The position numbers and the translations under genes were made by a program. Shown here piece after piece: positions 7,339 to 14,392 of a stretch of DNA of 14,956 nt (the first letter of the stretch is position 1; each line of letters starts with the position of its first letter). The stretch is from JADHUC01 sp964617665. Its GTDB lineage: Bacteria > Planctomycetota > Planctomycetia > Pirellulales > Pirellulaceae. The notes under the pieces are model-generated. The model had not been told where the DNA came from and searched no databases. It was given only the letters and a program-made list of their open reading frames with translations. The stretch is from contig CAZUAH010000332.1 in the NCBI GenBank assembly GCA_964617665.1, positions 1 through 14,956 of the forward strand, read 5' to 3'.

Positions 7339-7713
7339 ATGAAAGCTGGTCTCCAGCCAACCCCACTTATCGAACAGAACGCAATTGAAGAATCCGTCAA
7401 GCGTCTGCTCGACGAAGCAAAGGCAGCCATTGAGGAACGGGGAGACGCCATTCGGACCCCGTTCTTCGGCCCCATCAACATCACGATCGTAGAGAAGAGC
7501 CAGCAGTGGCAGTTCTCCGGCTTCAGCCGAGAGCTGTCGTCGAGCGGCATTGGAATGCTGCACAGTATGCCGCTGGAAGCCGGCGAGGTGGTACTGGTAA
7601 CGATCTCCAGGCGATCGGCTCCCGACATACGGCTACGAAGCAAGCTCCGATGGTGCGAGCCATGTGGCGAAGGCTGGTACATCAGCGGTGCCGAATTTCT
7701 CGATGTGTGCTAG
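7339..7713 (+). CDS. PilZ-domain protein
   Basis: A cytoplasmic protein of 124 residues. An N-terminal helix (SVKRLLDEAKAAIEERGDAI) leads to a beta-barrel that reads as PilZ: RTPFFGPINITIV, FSRELSSSGIGMLHSMPLEAGE, then LRWCEPCGEGWYISGAEFL. Family knowledge: PilZ domains bind cyclic di-GMP through an RxxxR motif and a D/NxSxxG motif. Here the second is ELSSSG, with Ser67 and Gly70 kept and Glu replacing Asp/Asn. No RxxxR is visible near Arg39, so binding may be weak or absent. The start is ATG 7339, which has GAGGA at 7326-7330, eight bases upstream. An in-frame ATG at 7246 would add 31 residues of less natural composition. The gene stands alone, with repeats on both sides. Confidence 0.75.
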   Translation: MKAGLQPTPLIEQNAIEESVKRLLDEAKAAIEERGDAIRTPFFGPINITIVEKSQQWQFSGFSRELSSSGIGMLHSMPLEAGEVVLVTISRRSAPDIRLRSKLRWCEPCGEGWYISGAEFLDVC

Positions 7714-7734
7714 TACCTCGCGTCTCTTGTTCTT

Positions 7735-7790
7735 GTAGGTTGGCCCTCCGAGGCCGACCATCTGCCGACGGGCTCGGAGGCCCATCGTAC
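7735..7790. repeat. Inverted repeat between two convergent genes
   Basis: Left arm 7735-7756 (GTAGGTTGGCCCTCCGAGGC...) and right arm 7769-7790 pair imperfectly: the reverse complement of the right arm begins GTACGATGGGCCTCCGAGCC. A 12-base loop separates them. The right arm closely matches the inverted repeat at 9550-9622, so both belong to one family. Its position between the PilZ stop (7713) and the oxidoreductase stop (7936) would suit transcription termination for both genes, though it lacks a T-run. Confidence 0.7.
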
Positions 7791-7935
7791 TGACAAAATG
7801 GAATGTTGTGAGCTGCTAGCCGCGTGAAGAGTCCGGCGACTGTCCGCGCAACAGCCGTTTCGCGAATGCGGAACGAATCGCGTGTTACGCACTTCCCGTC
7901 TCCTTCGACAGACGCTCATGCTGCACGGAAGCCTC

Positions 7936-9279
7936 TTAGGCTTCGATCGTGTACGGCTCGCGTTGAGGGCGACTTCGTAGTGCACTGGCCTGCTCGTCGC
8001 CGATGAAATCCTCTTTCACGGGGTCCCAACGCAGTTTCCGCTTCAGCAGCAGCGCGATGTTGCAGATATGGCAGGCGGTCATCGTGCGATGGTGCGTGAA
8101 GGGATCGGAGACGGAGAACGAGCGCTCTTTGAGACACTCGAAGAAATGCCGCATGTGGTCTCCCGGTTGTTTGCCGTTGTATAGCTTGATCACCTCTTCA
8201 TCGAGCCACTTGTTTTCGGCTTCGGTCAGTTCTTCCACCGGCTTGCCGGTCAAGCGGCCACGGTTAACGAAGATCTTTCCCTTTTCGCCCTCGAACCAAA
8301 TGCCGTTATCCGGGCCATGTTGGACGATCATCTGGTTGCCGTTCTCGTACTTCAGCGTGATCTTGAACGTCGTGGCCGTGTTGTAACCGTTGGGGATCTT
8401 CTGCTCGCCTTTGAAGAAGGCCACCGGATCAAAGTCGTCCGGGTGGTTGGGGAATTTGCCCGTGCCTTCGGCCTCGACGGGGCCGGAATCCGTGTAACCT
8501 AATCCCCACTGCGCGATGTCGATGTGATGGGCGCCCCAGTCGGTCATCTTGCCGCCCGAGTACTCCAACCACCAACGGAAGTTGCCGTGGCATCGCTGGG
8601 GGCAATAAGGAACCTTTGGTGTCTGACCGAGCCAGTAGTCCCAATCCAGATGATCCGGCGGATCGGCATTATCGAAAGGACCGCCTGATGGAGCACCACC
8701 GATCGAGCATGTGGCCGTCAGCCGTTTACCCAACCGGCCACTTTGGGCCAGCACCACGGCTTTCAGGAACATGGAACGGTTTTCACTGCGTTGTTGCGTA
8801 CCGATGTGCAGTATCTTGCCGGTTTCCTTGACCACCTTGCAGATCACTTTCCCTTCGTCGATGGTCAAGGTTAGCGGCTTCTGGCATTGAACATCTTTGC
8901 CGGCCTTCAGTGCATCGACGACGATTTTCGTGTGCCAGTGATCGGGCGTGCCAATCGTGACCACGTCCACGTCCTGGCGATCGAGCACTTCGCGATAGTC
9001 GCCATAGATGTCGGGTTTCTTGTCAAAGCCAGACGCGAACTTCTCGGCTCGCTGCACGTCGACGTCGCAACAAGCTACTACATCGGCAAACCGTGATGCA
9101 CTGCGACCGTCGTGGCTGCCCATACCGCCTAAGCCAATCGAGGCGAGGTTGGGACGGTCATTTGTCTCTTGAGCGCGGGCCTGGGAACTGGTCCAGAGAT
9201 AAGGCACAGCACCGGAAGCTGCGGCAATACCGGCGGTGGCTTTCAAGAATTCGCGTCGGCTGGACTTACGGTTGGTCAC
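7936..9279 (-). CDS. Gfo/Idh/MocA family NAD(P)-dependent oxidoreductase, Tat-exported
   Basis: A protein of 447 residues. Residues 1-36 are a twin-arginine signal (SRREFLK at 7-13, hydrophobic core, ARA end). The Rossmann domain carries GLGGMG at 49-54 and DVDVVTIGTPDHWHTKIV. The family EKP motif is CQKP here, with the conserved lysine at K134 and Gln133 in place of Glu. The C-terminal domain has WGAHHIDIAQWGL, giving H251 and D254 as likely active-site residues. Family members oxidise or reduce sugars, inositols or glycosides using a tightly bound nicotinamide cofactor. Planctomycetes carry many Tat-exported copies with unknown substrates. The GTG at 9279 has a perfect AAGGAG site; the frame extends to 9369 but the extra 30 residues look non-coding. 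Nothing adjacent forms an operon with it. Confidence 0.92.
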   Translation of the reverse strand: MTNRKSSRREFLKATAGIAAASGAVPYLWTSSQARAQETNDRPNLASIGLGGMGSHDGRSASRFADVVACCDVDVQRAEKFASGFDKKPDIYGDYREVLDRQDVDVVTIGTPDHWHTKIVVDALKAGKDVQCQKPLTLTIDEGKVICKVVKETGKILHIGTQQRSENRSMFLKAVVLAQSGRLGKRLTATCSIGGAPSGGPFDNADPPDHLDWDYWLGQTPKVPYCPQRCHGNFRWWLEYSGGKMTDWGAHHIDIAQWGLGYTDSGPVEAEGTGKFPNHPDDFDPVAFFKGEQKIPNGYNTATTFKITLKYENGNQMIVQHGPDNGIWFEGEKGKIFVNRGRLTGKPVEELTEAENKWLDEEVIKLYNGKQPGDHMRHFFECLKERSFSVSDPFTHHRTMTACHICNIALLLKRKLRWDPVKEDFIGDEQASALRSRPQREPYTIEA

Positions 9280-9549
9280 GGTGAGGCTCCTTATGGCGGG
9301 TAGCTTACGGTGTGCAGGTTTTGGACTGGGCTTGCCGGTGGAAGTTGTCCGTGTGAAACGTGCGGACAAGCCCCACGGAATCCCCGAATTCGTCTTGCGA
9401 TCAGTGTAACTGCCACGAATCGTTCAATATAGAGTTGCGGCCATGGTTTTCGGAAGATTAAAGTGACGGGCGACCTGCGAGTCCCGTTAGCGGACGGCTC
9501 GACCGCGTTGGAGCGCGTTTCGAAATTGGTGTGCAGGCAAGTCCAATAT
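9280..9549. other. Divergent intergenic region, oxidoreductase and SGNH genes
   Basis: The first part of the 371-bp gap between two divergently read genes. Promoters for both should lie here, but I could not identify a convincing pair of -35/-10 boxes. Small ORFs on both strands have no recognisable content. The remaining part of the gap holds the palindrome at 9550-9622. Confidence 0.4.
9287..9292 (-). promoter_or_regulatory. Shine-Dalgarno site fixing the oxidoreductase start
   Basis: On the minus strand AAGGAG stands seven bases before GTG 9279. It is the strongest ribosome site in the window and decides in favour of this start over the upstream in-frame codon at 9369. Confidence 0.75.
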
Positions 9550-9622
9550 GTACGATGGCTCTCCGAGCCCGTCGAATACCTGGATGCTGCCCTTGATCGA
9601 CGGCTTCGGAGAGCCATCGTAC
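9550..9622. repeat. Near-perfect 26-bp inverted repeat upstream of the SGNH-TPR gene
   Basis: Arms 9550-9575 and 9597-9622 match at 24 of 26 positions as reverse complements. Both arms, read inward, begin GTACGATGGCTCTCCGA. The spacer is 21 bp. The element ends 28 bp before the start of the next gene, so a hairpin could form in its 5' leader. It belongs to the same family as the repeat at 7735-7790. Confidence 0.85.
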
Positions 9623-9650
9623 GGATTTCGAAACACATTGCTAGACAAAA

Positions 9651-11846
9651 GTGAACATGGGTACAAACCGCAACGCCAAAACGAAGTCGCGTTCCAGGCG
9701 ATCTCGCATGCGCCTATGGAAGAAGCTGCTGTTTTCTATCGTCATCGCAGCAGTCTTCTTTGTCGCTCTAGAGCTGATACTCGTAGCGATCGGCGTTGTG
9801 CCCGTCCTGTACGACGAAGATCCCTACGTGGGCTTCGCGTCGAACGTACCGCTGTTTGTCGAGCAGCCCGGCGACGACGGCGTAACCCAGATGGTAACCG
9901 CCGAGAACCGGCTGTCCCTTTTCAATCGACAACGATTTCCGAAGGACAAACGACCTGGAGCATATCGAGTCTTCTGTATGGGCGGATCGACGACCTACGG
10001 CCGGCCCTACGATCACAATGTCTCCTTCGCAACTTGGCTACAAGAACTCTTGGCCGCTGCAGACGGTTCGCGTGAATGGGAAGTCATCAATGCCGGCGGG
10101 ATCAGCTATGCCAGTTACCGCGTGGCGATGCTGATGGAGGAATTGAATCAGTACGAGCCTGATCTATTCATCATCTATTCCGGACACAATGAATTCCTCG
10201 AACAACGTACGTATCAGGCGATGCTGGAGACACCGCCCATGTTGCGCAGACTTCATTCGCGTCTTCTTGGCACGCGAACCTTCTCGGTGATTCACCGAAT
10301 GGTCCGGACGGAAGACGAGACGCCCGAAATCGGAACCGACGCTCGCGATTTGCTTCCTGCCGAGGTCGACGCCATCCTGGACCATACGATCGGCCCCGAG
10401 TCCTACACACGCGACGACGATCTGAGGAATCGCGTCGTGCTGCACTATCGGCACAGCCTGGAACGCATGGTGGCCATCGCACGTTCTGCGGGTGCCGAAG
10501 TGATCTTCGTTACACCGGCTTCAAACTTGCGGGATTTTCTTCCCTTCAAGAACCAACATCGGGCAGACTTGGATCCGGCCGACGAGAATCTGTGGCTGGG
10601 GCACTTGCATGTGGCCGGCGAAGCGTTCGAGGGGGAGCAGTTCGCTGAAGCGTTGAAGGCCCTGGATCAGGCCGCAAAGATCGACGATCGCCACGCGCGG
10701 CTGCACTTCCTTCGCGGGCGCATCCTTCTTCGCCTCGATCGCGATAAGGAAGCGGAGCGGGCATTCATGCGAGCCCGTGACGAGGACGTTTGTCCGCTAC
10801 GGGCGTTGACCCCGATGCGCAACATCGTCGTTGATGTTGCCGAGACGAACGATGTACCGGTGATTGACTTTGTCAGAATGATGGAGAAACGTGCCGAAGA
10901 TGGAATCCCAGGCGACGAGTCGTTTCTGGATCACGTGCATCCGACGGTCGACGGCCATCGGCTGCTGGCCTTGACCCTGTTGGACGAAATGCAGGCAATG
11001 GGCATTGTCAAATCGGGCCCCGCGTTAACCGAGGAGACGATCGCTGAAGTCACTGCCCGCGTCAAAGGCCGTTTAGATCATCGTGCTCACGCCAACGCTC
11101 TGCGCAACCTGGCCAAGGTGCTTCGTTGGGCAGGAAAGTTCGAGCAGTCTGCCAAGCTGGCCGTTCAAGCCGTAGAAGGATTGCCCGACGACGCGGAAGC
11201 CCATTACATGGCGGCCGATGCGCGATGGCAGAGCGGGCATTTGGATATCGCAGTTGCCGAGTACGAATTGGCGCTCAGCATCGACCGAGACTACTTGGCG
11301 GCGATCCTACAGCTTGGCAGTTTGCTTCTGGAAAAAGGCGAGCCCGAGGCCGCCCAGAACTACTTAAAGCGTGCGGCACAGCTCGCACCCGACAAAGCCG
11401 ACGCCCATTTCCGCCTCGCCAACGCCTTGTTCGCGCTGGAAGACCTCGACGGAGCCCGGAAGGCGTACCAAGAATCACTTCGTCTTTCGCCGAAGCTCGC
11501 GGACGCACACAAGAATCTGGCGTTGATCGCAATCCAGCGCAAGGAACTGGATGCCGCCGTGGACCACTTTGAACAAGCGCTGGACATCGACCCTGCGGAC
11601 GCGGTCGTCCATTGCGAACTCGGATTCCTGTTCATCGAGACAAAGAAGCTGGATCTGGCCATCGATGAATTCTCGGCCGCGCTGCTTCTTTATCCGGATC
11701 ATGTGCGGGCCTACCTTGGGCTGGGACTCGCGGCGGAGCGCCAAGGCGATCTCGACGAAGCCGCAGCGATGTACGGACAGGCTCTGGACCTCGACCCGGA
11801 CAACGCCAAGGCCCGCGCGAATCTCGAACGAGTTGCCAAGCCATAG
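9651..11846 (+). CDS. Membrane-anchored SGNH/GDSL-type hydrolase with TPR repeats
   Basis: A protein of 731 residues. A basic N-terminus and one membrane helix (about 25-50) form a signal anchor, placing the rest outside the cytoplasm. The SGNH blocks are visible: GGST with nucleophile Ser113, Gly in NAGGISYAS, GHNE with Asn180, and DHVHP giving Asp427 and His430 of the catalytic dyad/triad. A TPR-like hairpin array (about 313-380) is inserted in the catalytic domain between the third and last blocks. Residues about 480-728 form at least six further TPRs with repeated hydrophobic signatures and DPxxA turns. Family members are esterases or acyltransferases acting on polysaccharides or lipids; the substrate is unknown. 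TPRs suggest a partner complex. The listed start is GTG 9651; ATG 9657, two codons on, is as likely. Confidence 0.88.
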   Translation: MNMGTNRNAKTKSRSRRSRMRLWKKLLFSIVIAAVFFVALELILVAIGVVPVLYDEDPYVGFASNVPLFVEQPGDDGVTQMVTAENRLSLFNRQRFPKDKRPGAYRVFCMGGSTTYGRPYDHNVSFATWLQELLAAADGSREWEVINAGGISYASYRVAMLMEELNQYEPDLFIIYSGHNEFLEQRTYQAMLETPPMLRRLHSRLLGTRTFSVIHRMVRTEDETPEIGTDARDLLPAEVDAILDHTIGPESYTRDDDLRNRVVLHYRHSLERMVAIARSAGAEVIFVTPASNLRDFLPFKNQHRADLDPADENLWLGHLHVAGEAFEGEQFAEALKALDQAAKIDDRHARLHFLRGRILLRLDRDKEAERAFMRARDEDVCPLRALTPMRNIVVDVAETNDVPVIDFVRMMEKRAEDGIPGDESFLDHVHPTVDGHRLLALTLLDEMQAMGIVKSGPALTEETIAEVTARVKGRLDHRAHANALRNLAKVLRWAGKFEQSAKLAVQAVEGLPDDAEAHYMAADARWQSGHLDIAVAEYELALSIDRDYLAAILQLGSLLLEKGEPEAAQNYLKRAAQLAPDKADAHFRLANALFALEDLDGARKAYQESLRLSPKLADAHKNLALIAIQRKELDAAVDHFEQALDIDPADAVVHCELGFLFIETKKLDLAIDEFSAALLLYPDHVRAYLGLGLAAERQGDLDEAAAMYGQALDLDPDNAKARANLERVAKP

Positions 11847-12042
11847 CGAATAGGCAGTCGCAGAGCGGCGAAATGCCTTGCGCGGGCAACGTAATTCCGC
11901 CGGGATTGCATGAGCCGCACGGATCAGCCCCATCTCCCCCGCTTTTCTTCGCGAATCCGATTTGCCCAGCCAAGAACCCCAACCTATGGTTTTGCAGAGA
12001 CTCTTCTACACAACCTCTTCTAGACAACGAGACTATCTAACG

Positions 12043-12279
12043 ATGAAGACTTGGACACTCGTCATTGCACTGGTAGGCGCCTTCTGGATGACCACGGCAG
12101 CCGAGGCTCAAGAGAGCAGCCGATCGAACGCCGCAAACTCCGCCCGCTCGTATAGAGCGCACATTCGATCCATGCACATCCTGGACCGGCCTAGTCGGCC
12201 AGGGCATTTCTATGGCAACACGGTTCGCCGTCGCCACTACGGCCGCAGCTCCCAGGGGTTGCGACTGCGGAGGCGGTAA
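12043..12279 (+). CDS. Small secreted Arg-rich protein of unknown function
   Basis: A protein of 78 residues. It begins MKTWTLVIALVGAFW, a Sec signal peptide with a likely cleavage site after AEA (about residue 22). The mature part is about 56 residues and strongly basic, with many Arg, Ser and His residues and the stretch HILDRPSRPGHFYGNTVRRR. I recall similar RPxRPGHxYGNxVRR text in small planctomycete proteins but cannot confirm it. The start is ATG 12043; the frame extends upstream to 11962 but only the shorter version gives a proper signal peptide. It lies about 200 bp after the SGNH-TPR gene on the same strand. Role unknown; the charge would suit binding to nucleic acid or an acidic surface polymer. 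Confidence 0.6.
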   Translation: MKTWTLVIALVGAFWMTTAAEAQESSRSNAANSARSYRAHIRSMHILDRPSRPGHFYGNTVRRRHYGRSSQGLRLRRR

Positions 12280-12307
12280 ACGCGTACGTGGTGCTTCTCC
12301 GCACCGG

Positions 12308-12598
12308 ATGCGTTGTCTTTCTGTTCGTCCGTATTTGGCCTACGAACTGTCGGTCGACTGATTTCCTCCGCGCTTGTTCGTTGGCACTGCTACGGAAATC
12401 AAAATCGACCCGGCGAGCACCATCAGAGGCAGTGCAATGCGTTGACAAGTCAACGCACTCCAAGAGCTGCCTGCGGTCGACGAACTGTTCGGCACTTACC
12501 GAAAGTGCTTCCAATACGCATCCGATCACTGGTTCATGCACCGCGGCCAGGTGGCCGACGCGCGCCGTGCTGCTGGATTGGAACGCATGTGGTACTAG
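12308..12598 (+). pseudogene. Possible remnant of a DinB-like gene, interrupted by stops
   Basis: One frame reads ATG 12308 to TGA 12359, then an open stretch to TGA 12443-12445, then 50 codons to TAG 12596-12598. The last stretch looks genuinely protein-like: ELPAVDELFGTYRKCFQYAS followed by DHWFMHRGQVADARRAAG and LERMWY. The His-Arg-Gly-Gln motif resembles the last metal-binding helix of DinB/YfiT-type four-helix proteins (HxxHRGQ). The earlier stretches (VRPYLAYELSVD; LFVGTATEIKIDPASTI) are weaker. The best reading is a decayed or frame-damaged gene of which only the C-terminal end survives. A chance ORF cannot be ruled out. Confidence 0.35.
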
Positions 12599-12798
12599 CG
12601 CCTCGTCAACGCCGATTCTGCCGTAGCGAAACACGCCAAGAGTTTCGGCAGAACTGGCGAATCACTATTGGGGTCACGAAATGTAGCGCTCACGCTCCGA
12701 GCGTTTTCTCCTTCAATGCCTTCGACTGGCTGATTGGTTGTCAGAGCGGATCACCGTCTGGCTGGCGGGGCTATCGACTTTCGCTGTGTTCTTCGGCT

Positions 12799-14016
12799 TC
12801 AGCGAGAATCCGACGGCTTCGATCTTCCTGCCTTGGGCCGCCCTTTACCGCCGCCAGGACGCTTTCGCTGTGGTGCGAAAAGTCGGAAAGCCCTTGGATT
12901 GGCTGTTGCGGCGAGTTCAAACTTCTGTCCGTCAAAACGGTACGGTTTGGCGAAGCCGGCGTTGAGCCCCAGACGCGAGTTCTCGCCGACAATCGCCCCA
13001 TTGTCGAAACAGAAGACGATCTTCAACAGGCCGTCGGCATGGTCCAACTCGTTGATCTCTACGCGAAACTTCCCATCTTCGGCCACCTTTCCGACAAAAC
13101 ACTTCAACCAGTACGGGGAAGGCGTGGCGCTGGATCCGTTCGCTACCACAACACTGTGGGCGGGGTAGTCCGATTCGAGCTTGCCGGTAATGATCAGGCG
13201 ATCGTCATCCTTCGCGTAAGTGGCCTGGAATTCCGCAAGCTCAGCTTTCGGGATGCGATCGCGGTCCTTCACCGTGCCTGAGAACAATGGGTGCTTCCAC
13301 AACATAGCGGCCGAGGCTTCCGATAGATGGACTCGCGTCTCGTTGGGATTCGCCCGCGAGAAATACACCTTGTTGATGGGGCCCATCAGCGAGTTGCCGA
13401 GATTATCCCGTTGCCTCGGGCCGATGTGAGGGAGACCAAGAGCATGGCCAAGTTCGTGGATCACCCCTTTGAGCCTGAGTTCGACCAGGAACTCTGAGGC
13501 GAGCTCATCCGCCGTCTCGATTTCGCCGAGTGCCGTGTAGAAATAGGCCGTCGCGACACCACCACGTTGGAAATTTCCGCCCCCTCGTCCCCATCCATTC
13601 TCCACGGCTTTGTACACAAAGATCCACCAAACCTGACCTTGCGGCGATATGCCACCTTGTTGCGAGGCCGCCTTGACGACCTCCTGCTGGAACCCGTGTT
13701 GGTTGTACCGGCCGCTGGCCAACGTGTGCTTGCCTCGAACGAAATGGATCACGGGGTAACCTTCCTCGTCCCGCTCAACCGGCAGGGCTTGGTTGCACTC
13801 GTAGCCCCAATGTTTCAACCATCTGGTGTAGAAGGCCTGCGTATAGTCGACGATTTTCCGGACCCGCTCACGCACGCCATCGGGCGGATCTACATCGGAC
13901 GGCGTGAAGAACGCGATCCGCAGAACCGGCCTGACGGCGGCGTCTGGCTGCTCGCCGCCGAACGACGTTGCAGGAAGGAGGATCGCTACGATCAACGCTG
14001 AAAGTCGCGTCTTCAT
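12799..14016 (-). CDS. Secreted metzincin-like zinc metalloprotease
   Basis: A protein of 405 residues. It begins MKTRLSALIVAILLPATSFG, a Sec signal peptide. The catalytic site is HELGHALGLPH, the extended HExxHxxGxxH motif of metzincins: zinc ligands His187, His191 and His197, catalytic Glu188, and a likely Met-turn at Met211 in NSLMGP. The region between the signal and the motif is rich in aromatic residues (VDYTQAFYTRWLKHWGYE, QVWWIFVYKAVENGWGRGGG). After the catalytic domain comes a beta-rich part of about 130 residues and a very basic, Gly-rich tail (RKRPGGGKGRPKAGRSK). I do not recognise a named peptidase family. It probably cleaves extracellular protein or proteoglycan-like substrates. 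AAGGA lies some 10 bases upstream of ATG 14016. The DUF1080 gene starts divergently 376 bp away. Confidence 0.8.
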   Translation of the reverse strand: MKTRLSALIVAILLPATSFGGEQPDAAVRPVLRIAFFTPSDVDPPDGVRERVRKIVDYTQAFYTRWLKHWGYECNQALPVERDEEGYPVIHFVRGKHTLASGRYNQHGFQQEVVKAASQQGGISPQGQVWWIFVYKAVENGWGRGGGNFQRGGVATAYFYTALGEIETADELASEFLVELRLKGVIHELGHALGLPHIGPRQRDNLGNSLMGPINKVYFSRANPNETRVHLSEASAAMLWKHPLFSGTVKDRDRIPKAELAEFQATYAKDDDRLIITGKLESDYPAHSVVVANGSSATPSPYWLKCFVGKVAEDGKFRVEINELDHADGLLKIVFCFDNGAIVGENSRLGLNAGFAKPYRFDGQKFELAATANPRAFRLFAPQRKRPGGGKGRPKAGRSKPSDSR

Positions 14017-14392
14017 TGGGTGGTTTTCCTTGTGTCTGAGATGAACTTCGTGAATTTACTTGGCGTACGCTCACCGCATCGTCGCTGAATTGTCAGGCCG
14101 GTTCTGAATTCCATCGGTCTTCGGCGACAACTGCACGGCGTGCTTCAATCGCCGGACTAACAATCCAATGTGACAAAGCCACCGTTTCTTGCACGATTCT
14201 ACGAGAATTCCAAGAAAAACACCGACGTTCCGCTGGGGGCCACTGTTCGAATGTGGGCAGACGGGCACCTTCGTGCGTACGTGCGACCTGTCGACCGCCA
14301 ACCGAAGCAGAGTTAGACTGCATACTGCTGAGCGCATTGTCATGTGAAAACGGTAGTATCCCTCTCATCAATCCCACCGAAAGGCCCTGACC
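14017..14392. other. Divergent intergenic region between protease and DUF1080 genes
   Basis: A 376-bp region that should carry promoters for both flanking genes. The small ORFs within it show no family signature. I see no clear operator palindrome or terminator. AAAGG at about 14380-14384 is a plausible ribosome site for ATG 14393. Confidence 0.4.

Noticed and set aside
12443..12445. Selenocysteine at an in-frame TGA
   Set aside because: No SECIS-like hairpin is evident, another TGA lies upstream in the same frame, and no selenoprotein family matches.
12191..12634. Minus-strand ORF of 147 codons
   Set aside because: It overlaps the secreted small protein and the DinB-like stretch, with no domain and poor composition.
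12693..12707. Rho-independent terminator CGCTCCGAGCG followed by TTTT
   Set aside because: The stem is only four or five base pairs with almost no loop, and no intact gene ends just upstream of it.
12313..13281. Plus-strand ORF of 322 codons
   Set aside because: It is antisense to the metalloprotease over its second half, has unnatural composition and no domain. The opposite strand has the signal peptide and HExxHxxGxxH motif.
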